From Allium sativum (taxonomy: Eukaryota > Streptophyta > Magnoliopsida > Asparagales > Amaryllidaceae): 64,000 bases of DNA. Both the position numbers and the translations under genes were made by a program. This document shows positions 21,791 through 33,506 of this stretch, piece by piece (within the stretch, counting starts at the first letter, position 1; each line of letters starts with the position of its first letter). The stretch lies in contig JASFAX010000020.1 of the NCBI GenBank assembly GCA_030737875.1, positions 32,006,688 to 32,070,687 of the forward strand, read 5' to 3'. A model generated the notes under the pieces. The model was not told where the DNA came from, made no database searches, and was given only the letters and a program-made list of their open reading frames with translations.

Positions 21791-23698
21791 CTTGCCTTGT
21801 GTTAGATGGTCCTGGAGTTCCCTTGGCGGCTGCTTTTAGAGCTAGCACTAGAGGTTGCAAGTTTGCTTCAGGAGGAAAGGGCTTTTGGACATATTGCTCG
21901 AGTCGTTTCCCACGAATGAGTTTCCTGATTGCATCCCTAAGTTGGCGGCATTCGTTGGTGTCGTGCCCGTATATGTCGTGGTATTGATAGTAATTCCCAG
22001 TGTTCTTCTCGCGGCCAGTTGATTCTCTGACACGTGGCTTCTTGTTGGCAAGGTGTTACTCATTTCCAGGTAGATTGTCTCTACGTCTTCATTCAATTTG
22101 TTGTAGGTCTCGAAAGCTTGGCGAGGGCTGGGATTTCTCACTTCCGCTGGGGCTTGCCCGTTGTTCCGTCCATCCGGTCTGCCCTTTGAGGACCTGCCCC
22201 CCTGTTTTGGTCGAAGGGCTCCCCGCCTCTCCTACCTCCGAAGCGGTTTTTGGCGGTATCCGCTTTGGGATCATTGGGATGACTTATAGAGGAGAGCCAG
22301 TTTCGTCTTACCTATTCTTGGGGAAAATATTTATCTTCCTTGTCATGGAAGGCATTGAGGCTCTCGGGCTTTTTTCGATCAATCCAAACCCCGAACTCAG
22401 AAGTAGGGAGGACACCTTTGGCTAGTTGAAAGATTATGGTGCGAGGATCTGGATCGTCAACCTCAGAGAGAGCTCTGTCAAACTAGAAAAGGTAGCTCCT
22501 AAGTGACTCGATGGGCCCCTGGTATAGGTTGGATAAAGTGAGGGCATTCTTCAGAGTTGGGATGTGCATCCTGGATTTCTTGACCAGCTCTGTTGCTAGC
22601 TGTTCGAAGTTGTTGGTGGAATCAAAAGGGAGGCGAGAGAACCAAAGTAAAGTGGTACCGGATAGGAATATCGAGAAGCGTTTGCATTTGGCTTGATCGT
22701 CACCCCGACTCGAGTTCATTTGCCGTTCATAGCGATTCAAGAGGACACAAGGATGAATGGTACCATCGTAGAGTGGCATTTGAGGCTCGCTAAAGCGCCT
22801 TGGCTATTTAGCCTCATTTACTCTTCTCGTGAAGGGTTGCGCCTAATGTGGGCTTCCCATGTGCCATGTGCGCCTCCTTGCATTTCCCTTATAACCCTTC
22901 GTATCATGTTGAGAAGGTAAGTTGGATGGGGATCCTCCATTGGGATCCACGGATTTTGACATGGCACCGGAGTCTTATTGTGAGGCAGTTTTCTATGATG
23001 GATATCTGGATCATCTTTCTTTATGTCCTTGACATCTATGATTGGGTCTTGGTGTGGATCCTCAGGTGGAGACGGGTAATGCATATCCTGTTCCAAAGGA
23101 GAGCGAGTCGTCAGAATAGCGGGCCCTTCACCTTGATTAGCGACCATTGGGTTGAGTCAAGGAAGAGGTTGGTTTGTAGGACCTGGTTCGTCATTGATAA
23201 TCAAGTGAGAGTAGTCTCAGTACTGTGCCCCCTCGCTGTATATGACTGTAGTTCGGTCAGTGTTGTCGTTCCAATTCCCGTTGGCATGACCATTACGGTT
23301 ATTGAGGGCATTGGTACGAGCGGCTACATTGTTGATGAGGGTGAAATTCATCCTTTGGTGTGGGCCCCTTGAATCGGAAGAGGAAGTTTCCAATGCAGTT
23401 GGTAGGGGTCAAGCATTGTGCCGAGTTAATTGAAGTCGAGCGACAACACATTGACTTTATTGAAGTTGCTGCATAAGGTGATGTTATCCCTTAATGCTTG
23501 GTTGAGCTCAACCACGGTCTTCTCATATCTTTTATTGATCATGCGAATTTGAGCTTGGGAATTGGGCGCTTCAGGGTTCGCAATAGGAGGGATGGATTAA
23601 TTAGTGGTCGGGACATGTACCGGTTGAGGTTGTTGGGAGGTACCGGTCTCGGTTGCAGTGGAAAAGCCGACCATTGCTTTCTTTGATTTCTTTACCAT
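21790..23698 (-). pseudogene. gag: Element 3 gag (Tat type)
   Basis: The likely start is the ATG at 23698-23696 (MVKKSKKAMVGF), about 100 bp inside the 5' LTR. The Retrotrans_gag core is clear in the 22779-22483 frame (MPLYDGTIHPCVLLNRYERQ, LSGTTLLWFSRLPFDSTNNF). The zinc knuckle near 21960 reads YQYHDIYGHDTNEC, so the first Cys of the usual Tat CX2HX4HX4C is Tyr here. The frame then runs through KPFPPEANLQPLVLALK into the INSI-CGGP boundary, that is, Gag and Pol were joined. Several stops are present. Gag would coat element RNA in cytoplasmic particles. Confidence 0.8.
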
Positions 23699-23795
23699 CG
23701 TAAGCGGACTCGACAGCAGGTTGAGCAAGGAACCTTAAACTCGTCGAAGCCAAGATGATAATGTGGAAGAAAAACGCAAATCTTGAATTCAAATT

Positions 23796-23813
23796 CTCAA
23801 TTAAAGCACCAAA
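23796..23813 (-). other. Primer binding site of Element 3
   Basis: Reversed, the sequence next to the 5' LTR reads TTTGGTGCTTTAATTGAG. It occupies the correct place and resembles the TGGTGCTTTCATTGAG site I recall from other Tat elements. The tRNA cannot be named from sequence alone. Confidence 0.55.
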
Positions 23814-24806
23814 TGTTGACGGCAAAAAATGTCGTAAACACCCAAGATTCCTATTACCAGGAATAGTTAATTTGGTCGCAAGACTATGTAAGAGAAAGCG
23901 GTAAATGACAAGAGAATTTATTGTGGTTCGACCGCAGATTAGGCCTACGTCCATTTTGGAAGGATATTGAACTTTTATTAATCACTCAAGAATTACAAGG
24001 TAGAGCCATGCTCGTTACATTCACTTTTATCATTGCCATATGCTAGGTATTTGAGAAAAATAATATTTAGTTCTCCTTCTTTCTCAAATAGGAGATGCCA
24101 TTAAGGAGGTCTAGGAAGCTCTCAGAAGGTCTCAAGTGAAGAATATCCAACCTCTTTGAAGTGCGAGGCCATGAGCTATTTATAGGAGTGGGGGTAGATA
24201 GGATTAGGTAGCAGTAGGTGGAAATAGGGAACCACTTGCATAATTTTGAACCTACCACCCGCGCGGCTCCGAATTTCGAACCTGCTGGGTTCGAAATTTC
24301 GAACCCAGGCATGGGTGTGAAATTTGTCACCCGCTGGGTTCGGAATCCCGAACCAAGGCGTAGGTGCGAAATTTCGTACCCGCTGGGTTCGGAATTTCGA
24401 ACCCAGTCGTGGGTGCGAGACTTCGCACCTACTGGGTTCAAAATTTTGCACCCACTGGGTTCGTAATTTCGAACCCAGGCGTAAGTTTGAAATTTCGAGC
24501 CCAGGAACAGCTGCGAAATATAGCACCTGGCTAGGTGCGAATTTAGAATCATGCCTGGCGCGAAGTCCTTCCGAGGGGCGCGAGAATTCCCTGAATCGTA
24601 TAATTGGGGCTCGTTGCTCCTTCGGGGTCCAAGGCCTTGGTTCGATGGTGCCTTCTGGATGCCGTGAGGTTTCAAGCTGTGTAGTCCCTTCTTGATCATG
24701 TTTCCTTCACTCTCGAGCGTCCCTTTTCATCCTTAGCTCCACGAGATACGTTGAGTTGAGCGTGTCTGACGCACCCTTGGGAACCAGGGCAAATAGCCAA
24801 TTAAGA
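23814..24806 (-). repeat. Element 3 5' LTR
   Basis: It aligns with 10248-11192. The minus-strand TATA is at 24177-24184 and the palindromic TTCGAAATTTCGAA array at 24245-24540. Its outer end reads TTAAGA where the partner has TTAACA, so the terminal CA has mutated. Confidence 0.85.
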
Positions 24807-26057
24807 ATGTACAATAGGTAATTGTACTGAAGCATCATATAACAAACTTTTGAAACTTTCACAACATCCTGAAAGAATATCCAAACATCATAGAATATAT
24901 CAAAGTTTGTACATAAAGGCTCAATACAACACTTATAGAGCAATTAAAAACGGAAACAGAAATGCTAGATAGTAATAAAACGGGAACGTCGGCCTGCTGC
25001 TCGCCTTCGCACAGCAGCATCGTCCTCACTAATCACCTGTAACCTACTACTTAGTCTGCCCATCCACAACCATACGAACAACCCAAGGTAGAAAGAGGAG
25101 ACATAACACCTGGCATAAGATAACTGTCTTAGCGATAAAACAACTAACAAACTTCAACAATAAAGTATATGAGAATGGATAGATAAACATAATATTCTAC
25201 CCACGACACCAGAGAACTCAACCCTTTTTTCTCCACATTGGACAGTGATAGCCTTTAAGATAAACAATTCAACTGTTCATCCATGGAAACCAGAACACCC
25301 ATTCAATCATGGTAAACACTCATAACATCCAGATTTTTGTATCTCAAGTAAACCATCCTATCGGAATTCAACGTCCCACAAACACAAGCCCTAGAGGCCT
25401 AAATCAATATCAGACAAGCACCCAAGGAATATCTCCTTCGACGTTGGACAATATACATGAGATGGTTCAAACGAGGCAACAAATCAACCATCAAAGACTT
25501 TGGTTATCACTGCGAATCCTGTTTTGAAACCATCGTTAATCGTATGACGACAAATCTTGCCATATATCTAGGGCTAATGGTAACCCCGGCTCTAGCATAA
25601 ATTCTGTACACCTTTCAACGATACGTATGTATGTCCAACCTTGACAACTAGGCCATTCAACGATACCCAGGGTACTTGACCTACAACCGGTCTTTTAGGT
25701 GCCCCTATCATACCCATACTTTGAGTCTGCTAGAACTTACGACAACGATAACCTCTTGGCCTTCTCATATATAGTCATCCAAAACTCGACAAATTTTCAT
25801 AGCTCAAGCAACCTTCTTAAGCAACTATTATCCACCAACTCACGACCTTTGAGTTGTGACATCATTCGTTATTCTACACCGATCAACGAACGCCTTCTAA
25901 CATTTCAAACCTTCCTTCTTAAATTTACTTCGAAGTTACACCATTACAGACCCAATCACGTCATTGCGCTGCGGCTAGGGTTCAAGGGGTCGCCCCTAAA
26001 AAATATTTTTTTTCAAAATTGGCCCTATGCAACTGACCCTTGGCCTAACCGACCCTG

Positions 26058-26215
26058 TCTTGCTCGATTGATTGACCCAACATGGCGCGACCAATCCTCC
26101 TTTTCTCAACTCAACATGGTGCGACCGACCGTCCTTTTCTCAACTCAACGTCGTGCGACTGACCCTCCTTTTCTCAACTCAACATGGTGCGACCGACCCT
26201 GTTGCTCGACCCAAC
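26058..26215 (+). repeat. 34-bp tandem repeat in Element 2 LTR, about 3-4 copies
   Basis: CTCAACTCAAC recurs at 26105, 26139 and 26173, each followed by a (T/G)GTGCGAC(C/T)GACC unit. Copies are nearly identical; looser GACCCAACATGGCGCGACC copies flank them. Confidence 0.85.
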
Positions 26216-27097
26216 ATTGCACTTGGCTTGCTCTAACTGACCCACATCCAGACCAATCCAACTACTCCAAAATCAGAACTCCCAGCTCTGCTCGATCGAC
26301 CCTCACCAAGATCGACCCGACCATTCATGACCGACCTGAACCTGATGAGACTGAACAACCAGGATATGGTTCTAACTTGTTGTCTAAGTCATGTCTTACG
26401 CTCAACCAGCCCACCTTGCTCGACCCACCAAGATTGACCAGGCCTTGCTCGACCCAAAACCTACACTTCTCCAATTAAACTCCAATTTCGACCAAAATTT
26501 CGTCAAACGATAGACTCGACGAAACCAACTCATCCGACTCATCAAATATGACCAAAAACACGACATGAGTTCTCTAACAACGTGAAAATGACAATTTCAT
26601 CAAATTATGCCAATCACCCCAAAATAATTATAAATGATTATATGGACAAGATTATAGATCTAACTTGCATATACACAAGTAATAGGATTGTAATTGTTTA
26701 ACTAAACTTGCTTAAATAGGTCATTGGGTTATTCATGTGAGAATAAATTTAATACGGCATAGATCTATGGAAAAACACTTAAATATGATAAAAAAATGAT
26801 CAAACATTGATAAAATTCATTGCATTAATGTGGAGATGTAAATCACTCACCAATTCTCCCAAACAAGAAAAAAATCAAAGGAAAATAAATCCGGACAACA
26901 AGCACTTCGCACCAAACACCTTGATCTGATGAATCCTTTCCTCAATGGATGTAGATCTTGCCTCCAATGGTATAGATATATGATTTCCCCTATTGGATTA
27001 TGATTTTAATGGTGGAAAGGTGTTTGAGGAAGGAGGAGCACAAGGCACCAAATGAGAGAATGGAAAACTTGAACTATTCCCCATATCCCTTACCCCC

Positions 27098-27105
27098 TAT
27101 TTATA
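27098..27105 (-). promoter_or_regulatory. TATA box of Element 2 LTR
   Basis: TATAAATA on the minus strand, at +381 of the LTR, comparable to the offset in the other chromovirus LTRs. Confidence 0.5.
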
Positions 27106-27689
27106 CCCTTCCATTAGCCCACCAATGGGCCTTCACAAATCAGCCCATCGTCGCTCTCCAAATCTGAAAAGCCTAATGAAAACCTTAAAATACCGATTCC
27201 TCCTAAACCGCTTAGCCAAATCTTTAATGTAACAACTCTACGGAATGGCAATTATCAATTCCCTTCCAATGGTCCCTGTCTCACCCTCTGATTTGACCTA
27301 AGTCAAAAGTTATGCCCTGTACAAGACTGACATAGGCAAAATTGTCACAAACAAAATTGGTAAAAATTATGGACATGTCTCACATCCCCATAAGCAACAT
27401 ATCAAAAGATGAGAATGATCCAACCCTCAGGGAATGAAATAAAAATATTTTATGATCCTCCGATATGTAAAATGCGGGCTGTTACATTCTACCCCCTTAA
27501 GAATTTCGCGCTTGAAATTCCTAGCAAAAACAAGCAAGCACAACAATTCCGCATGCTTATCATCCATGAGAAGCCAATTCTATCATCCAAACTAGCAACC
27601 ATCAAGCCATGCATCCACAGCCTTATCCTTGCACGTGGAATTCTATCAAACAACAACAAGATACAACGATATAACGATGATACGATTAA

Positions 27690-29763
27690 AGGGTCTTGCA
27701 GATGAAGAGTTTTGGATGAGTCGTCCTCATGCTTTCTTCCATCTCCCTTGGACAATCGTCGTAATCTTCACTTCATTGTACCTTGACTGGCTTAACCATC
27801 TTCCTGCTATCATATTTCGTGTCGTTCCCCACAACACAAAGTGGCTTGCGAGGTCTCGTAACTGCGGTCACCACTCCAAGGTCTTCATACTGCTTTGGAG
27901 GTACCACCACATTCGAATCATGCAAAAACTTTCGTAGAAACGACACATGAAATACATTATGCACACTTGACATCTTTTCGTGTTACTATAATCTATATGC
28001 GAACTTTCCAATTCTCCCGACTATCAGAATTAGTCCAACGCACCTTGGAGGTAACTTTCCTTTACTTCAGAATCGAATGACATGCTTCAATGGTGAAATC
28101 TTCACAAAAACCATATCGCCAACATCGAATTACAAATCTTTATGACACCAACCAGCATAACTATTTTGATGATCTTGGGCTGTCTACATTCGTTGCCAAA
28201 TGATCTCGATACAATCCGATGTCTCTCTAATCATCTCTAGCCCAAATACCAACATATCTCCAGTTTCTAACCAACAAGCTGGAGAATTGCATGGCCTTCC
28301 ATACAACGCCTCGTATGGTGCAATCCTAATGCTTGATTGGTAGCTATTATTATATGCAAACTCAACTAGATGTAGATGATCTTTCAATGATCCTACGAAA
28401 TCTAAAACACCAGCCCTTAGGAGATCTTCTGAAACTCGGTTAATCCTCTCAGTTTGACCATCATCTTGGGGATGATAAGCCATATTCATGCACAACTCGG
28501 TCCCCAAAGCACTTGCAAACTTTTCCAAAATCCACTCATAAATAATGGATCTCGGCCACTTTCTATACTTTTTGGGACTCCATAGAATCAACCTATCTAT
28601 CCACTTCATATAAAGCTCAGCCAACTTTGACGTCGTCCTAGACGATTTGATAGGGATAAATCTCACACTTTTGGTCAAGCGATCCACGACGACATAAATA
28701 CCTTCATTTCCTGCCTTGGTTCTAGGTAGTCCAGCGATAAAATCCATCGATATCTGCTCCTACCTCCACGTAGGATCTTCTAATATCTGAAGCAATACAC
28801 TCGGCTTCTTCTGTTCAACTGTCACCAACTGACAGTTCTTGCACTTGGAAATGAACTTTCCAATATCTTTCTTTATACCTTCCGATTAGTAGACTATCTT
28901 CATGTCCTGATACGTCTTATTGCCACCGGGATGAATCGTCAACTTCGAGTGATGACACTCTCTCAGAACCTCATCTCTCAGTCCATCAATGTTAGGAACA
29001 ACTAATTGTCCTTGATTTCGAAGCTAACCTTCTCGATCGACCTCGAACTCTTTATCTTCTGGTTCTAGCTTCTTTATAAACTCGACAAGCTTTGCATCTG
29101 GATTTTGGCTCTCTCCAATCCTTTCGCAAGATTAGATCTTATCGACAAGCTTGCCAACATTTCAGGTTCCAGCTTACACCATCGCCTGAAATTGAACCTT
29201 GCCAAATACTCATGGCTCTTCCATTCTGACAACATCGCCCCCAAACTTGCGTGTCTTCGACTCAACGCATCTGCAACTGTGTTACCTTTGTCGTGAGTAT
29301 AGGCTACACCAAAATCATATGACGCCAGAAAATCTAACCATCATTGCTGCTGAAGATTCAAATCCTTTTTAGAGAAAAGATACTTCCATGACTTGTGATC
29401 CGTAAACAACTCGAATCGAACTCCAAACATGTAATGTCTCCACATCTTCAAAGCAAAGACAATCGCCGCCAACTCCAAATCATGAGTTAGATAATTTTTC
29501 TCATGTGGCTTAAGCTGTCGACTTGCGTAAGCTGCCACCTTATCCTTTTGCATTAACATTGCTCCAAGTCCGGTACCACATGCATTGGTGTACACCACCA
29601 TCTCTTCTTTCCCACTTGGAATGGTTAACACTGGTACACTCATCAATCTCTCCTTCAGGATTCTGAATGCATGTTCACACTTCGCATCCCATGTGAACAC
29701 TTGGTTCATCTTCATCAATCTTGTTAACGATGCAGCTACCTTGGAGAAATCCTTGATAAACTG
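27690..29763 (-). pseudogene. pol: Element 2 RT C-terminus, RNase H, integrase, chromodomain remnants
   Basis: Minus strand, right to left: the end of RT ([15 protein letters not shown], 29760 down); RNase H ([42 protein letters not shown]; the first catalytic Asp of the usual YTDA is Asn here); damaged zinc region (about 28980-28790); integrase core (28747-28184, MDFIAGLPRT, HPQDDGQTERINR); GPY/F module and chromodomain (27973 down, SVHNVFHVSFLRK; VKPVKVQ then TGA where W is expected; EMEESMRTTHP). Stops and shifts throughout. Element 4 interrupts it at 29764. 27487-27690 is the 3' untranslated part. Confidence 0.82.
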
Positions 29764-32655
29764 TGTTACCTCATGTCCATTAATGTCACTCACAAAGTGA
29801 ATGCATTAAGTTTCGTGAAGCATTATAGTAAAGAGAACGGAAATATTACAAGACAAACATATATAATGACAGAGGAATAAAAAAACTTTATTTATCATAA
29901 GATACCGTGGTGCAAAAAAATCACATGTCTGAATACAAAAGCCCATTACAACATAAAAGCCACTGTCTTGTACATCAACAATATCGGAGTACATAAAAGA
30001 AATAAAATTCCGAAAAAACAAAATATAGTCATAACAACAAGGATAAGAGCATGAGTCAAACATATCAGCGGCTCCAGCAAAAATAAGCAGAATCACGGTC
30101 GAGCATGAGTGTTTAGACCCTGAGAACCGGTAGGGGGGGGGGGGGACAGAAGAAAGAAGGAGAAACAAAAAGGGTCAGACATAAAGTCTTGCGAGTCTAC
30201 TTAGTTTTAGCAAGTAAATAAATAAAAGTAGCATGACAAGCATATAAATTGGATAAGAGATTACTACATAAAAGAAAGGTGTGACAAGGTAGATAGGATA
30301 AGGTGTATACTCTTCCCTAAAATGATCACTCTGCACTATTACTAGTATATCTAGAATGAGATGATCCCTTCCACTTAAGGTGGTAGACTTAGGCATATGT
30401 CCAAGTGTGCCTTAACTACTGCCCTAATTGATCGGATCTCTAATCCACGTAGGATGTATCACGTCCTAAAGTGGAAACCCCTCGCTGATATGCACAGCCC
30501 CAAATCTATAGGTGTCACTGTTGTCTTATCCCTTTCTGCTCAGCTCATGGATGCACATGGCCTGGTAGGTTTGCGCCGCCCGCACCATCCTCCACGTTTG
30601 GATCTCTTACAATCAGTCCAGTAAGCGTGCCTGTTCTCCAAACTAGTACGGAGTATATGTTTTGGTACATACTCCAGTTACTTGATGAAACTGGCCCCAC
30701 AAAATATGATACAAGCTCTCTTCTTTGTCTTGTATCCCCCCTCTAGGTTTACATTTTCTATGTATACCACTAGGTGTCTTTAATTACATAACCCTACCAT
30801 TTCTACAAGTCATGCTTTACCCTAAAATGTGTCCTTAGTTACATAACTTTATTATTTCCATCATTTATGTATACAACTAGGTGTCTTTAATTACATAACC
30901 ATATCGAGTTAAATTTGTGGGCCTATATATAATTATTACCCACCCCCTCAGATTTGCTTAACCCACCCAATTTCTAACCAATTTTATTTGACCCTAACCT
31001 TAGTTCATATTCGTATAATCCCGCATGAATTAGATTAGGTTAAGTAGTGCAATTTATTACCATGTCCATTTACGGTTGATAATGGGCTTGACCTCCCACA
31101 TTAGGCCCACAACTTGTGGATGTTGGATATGCCAGTCGGTTCCGCGCAGTCTTATTCCACAAGTTGGGCCTAACTTCGTGTCTTAGACCGATATGTATTT
31201 GCGCACTAAAACCTCTCACATTAGGCTCAATATTAGTGGTTGTTGGATATGCCTGTCGGGGTCGGGCAGACTTCCACCACTAATGCAACCTAACCTCCTG
31301 TCTTAAGTGCAATTACAATATCTAATTGTAATTATTAGACATTTCATTCCATCCCAATTCTTACCTACGTCTTTATAGGTGATTATGTCCCCACTTCCCA
31401 TTTTGAATTATATGTCCAATTCATATAAATATTATTTAAATTATGCCAATTCTAACCTTTTTCCCCCATTCCCTAACTAACGCATTTACATATATTTGGC
31501 AGCATCTAGGCTAGAAAGTATCCTAGTCATAAATAATAAAAAGGGAAAAGTGATGGAAAAAATGACAATAATGATCATTCTAAAAGTGACATAAACATAT
31601 ATACTGACATAAACAAGTAATTGGCATAATAAGGTAGACATAAAAACAGATCTAATAAAAAGGGTAATGATAAAACTAGATCCAATATACTTAGGATGAA
31701 CAGATCCAAATCAGAATTTATATGTCCAATAAAGGCATATATGAATTAATTGCAACATGATGATCTAGATCTAAACAATGGTTCAATTGTCCATATAATG
31801 ATAATCCCAAATTAACCATAAACATGAAAAACGTTCAGATCCACAAAGTGACATGGTAAACTAATCATAGGTCAATCAGTTATATAAAAATAGATCCAGC
31901 ATAATAAAGTTTGAGATCCAAGAATAACATAGGTTTATGATTCAAGACAGATCCAAATCACAGTGCTATCACATTATGCTTTTAGTCATTTACATCTAAA
32001 AGTTACCTAGAACTCATAGTGTTTGGCTAAGAATATAGAACTAAAAAGAAGCCTGTTGGGTTGTAGATCGATGCTTGAATCTATAATTGATTTGCAAAGT
32101 TGATCTCTAATTGATTAGCAAAGTTGATAGTTGTAGAAGATATGATCTGTCTCAGTTCAAGAACCGACAACATTTGGCCTCCATGATTTCCAATAAAAAA
32201 ATAGGAGATATGGACATATATTTATAGCTGCCAACACCTCTGAAACCGACTACCACGTCAGCCCTAGGAGTGCTAACAACCCTATAGGGGGGTCGGCCCT
32301 GGTGTCGACACCCCTTTAGGAGGGTTGACCCTGGTGTCGACACCCCTCTAGGGGGGTCGACCCCTTAAAGCGGGAAATTTGCCGCCTTTTGCCATTTTGA
32401 TTTTTGAACCTTTATGGATAAGGTTTTGACTCATGTCTGACTCATAAGCATATACATAATTCTTCTACACGTATACAACTTAAAATCCTCATAACATCTT
32501 CATATGGTGTCCGTTTTATGCAAACCAAATGTTTATCTTAACCAGAATTTTGAGATGGATGCAATGGCGCAGTCCGTTTCCCTTAATTCCAAATATTAAA
32601 TTAATTATTAGTTAATTTATCCTCTTTAATGCTGACCAAATTACGAGGTGTTACA
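29764..32655 (-). repeat. Element 4 3' LTR (2892 bp)
   Basis: Plus-strand edges are TGTTACCTCATGTCC and GAGGTGTTACA, reversed versions of the family termini. It holds the minus-strand TATA (32219-32226), an E2F-like GCGGGAAATTTGCCGCC (32370-32386), GTCGAC/TCGACC repeats (about 32265-32360) and two hairpin modules (31101-31284). A run of G at 30130-30145 is a homopolymer. Short ORFs here are not genes. Confidence 0.85.
31101..31284 (-). repeat. Hairpin module pair in Element 4 LTR
   Basis: Plus-strand reading: module a pairs TTAGGCCCA (31101-31109) with TGGGCCTAA (31165-31173) and AACTTGTGGA (31111-31120) with TCCACAAGTT (31156-31165), one long near-continuous stem. Module b pairs TTAGG (31221) with CCTAA and ATTAGTGGT (31232-31240) with ACCACTAAT (31276-31284). 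The arms differ from those in Elements 1, 7 and 8 but pairing is kept. Confidence 0.85.
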
Positions 32656-33236
32656 TTCACCCTACTTAAAGGATTTCATCCCCAAAATCTCCAATTTGAG
32701 AAGAATGCATATCCTACCAACCTTCATCCATCTACTCATCCATCAATCACTAGCATCCATTGTACTTAAAGATTTCTAATGCTTATATGAATATATGCAA
32801 AGGTGTGTATATGTCCCAGTACTAATGTGAAGATCTGGCGGTCTACTGACTCAGTTGACCTCCTTACTGCAATGTATGTTAGTGCCATGGATCCAATATG
32901 TATGCAAATAATCCTATTATAACTTGTGAGTTCTATATGTGTGCACACTCATTTGTCCAAATGCAACATCCATATGCTAATGCATCGTTTCTAACCATAA
33001 AAGAAACGAAGTGCATCCATATGCAGTATGAGAGTGACTGAGCCAATATAGTGCCTAATGTGTGTGTATATGCATCCATAGGTAGCCATTAGCAGACACT
33101 TGCGCACACATGCGTCCATAAAACATAACATGTCTCAAACACATGTTTACATCCACAGGATTCCTATCTAAAGGCCGAAAATACTATGGATATGATATAT
33201 TCAATTGATGGAAACAAGTATATATAATACTTTGGA
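32656..33236 (-). other. Element 4 3' untranslated region and polypurine tract
   Basis: Reversed, it carries the same blocks as Elements 1 and 7: the CATATACACACACATTAGG / GGCTCAGTC block and GGTCAACTGAGTCAGTAGACC, and a diverged polypurine tract next to 32655. No ORF. Confidence 0.75.
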
Positions 33237-33506
33237 AAAGGTGTTAAGAACATACCCTCTAAAAAGAAAGGGTACGAAGCATGAATATTGTCTTCGGTCT
33301 CCCAAGTCGAATCCTCTTTGTTATCTCCCATTGAACCTTTATCAGCTTGATCTCTTTATGGCGGAGCCTCTTAACTTGTGATCCAAGAATACAGGTAGGG
33401 ACTCGTTTGACTATCGCCTCCCGCTTCTACTTCCTCTTCTTCCAATATGCTTGGCTCAACAACTTCCACGGTGTCATGCAAACACTTCCGTAAATGAGAA
33501 ACATGG
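33237..33506 (-). pseudogene. pol: Element 4 chromodomain-side end of pol (fragment)
   Basis: On the minus strand it reads HVSHLRKCLHDTVEVVEPS, then an acidic linker and a chromodomain remnant ending near SYPFFLEGM. A frameshift lies in the linker/chromodomain. Element 5 separates it from the rest of pol at 44072. In family members this domain binds modified histone H3. Confidence 0.75.

Larger units (their letters stand above)
10248..24806 (-). mobile_element. Element 3: Tat-lineage Ty3/gypsy element, complete but degenerate (14.6 kb)
   Basis: Direct repeats of 945 and 993 bp flank minus-strand gag, protease, RT, RNase H, a second RNase H and integrase. A plus-strand (antisense) extra ORF lies between integrase and the 3' LTR. 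This order, the second RNase H and the lack of a chromodomain are the known hallmarks of the Tat group (Ogre/Retand relatives). Primer site (23796-23813) and polypurine tract (11193-11208, reversed) sit where expected. The coding regions carry many stops and shifts and the LTRs differ at many sites, so the insertion is old. The candidate target duplication is ATATA/ATGTA. Confidence 0.88.
24807..27486 (-). repeat. Element 2 3' LTR, main piece
   Basis: The right edge is ...GGGCTGTTACA at 27486, followed by TTCTACCCCCTTAAG, which reversed is a polypurine tract leading into TGTAACAGCCC. A minus-strand TATA (TATTTATA on plus) lies at 27098-27105, +381 from the LTR start. 34-bp repeats lie at 26058-26215. 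The plus-strand ORF 25699-26478 translates GACC-rich repeats and is not a gene. The remaining stretch shows nothing else. Confidence 0.75.
10094..29763 (-). mobile_element. Element 2: chromovirus on minus strand, split by Element 3, cut by Element 4
   Basis: The 3' LTR is in two pieces, 10094-10247 and 24807-27486 (about 2.83 kb together), separated by the Element 3 insertion. The internal region 27487-29763 holds a 3' untranslated stretch and chromodomain, integrase, RNase H and C-terminal RT remnants, all on the minus strand. At 29764 Element 4's LTR interrupts RT. The rest of RT, gag and the 5' LTR must lie beyond the nested Elements 4, 7 and 9, outside the window. The left LTR edge (TGTTACGACC at 10094) is inferred from terminal sequence and total length; the candidate target site is GAAGA at 10089-10093. 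Confidence 0.7.

Noticed and set aside
25699..26478. Plus-strand 259-codon ORF
   Set aside because: Lies within Element 2's LTR and translates GACC/TCAACTCAACATGG repeats; low complexity and antisense to the element.
30130..30145. Run of G as a possible quadruplex
   Set aside because: A single homopolymer without further G-tracts nearby; also prone to sequencing error.
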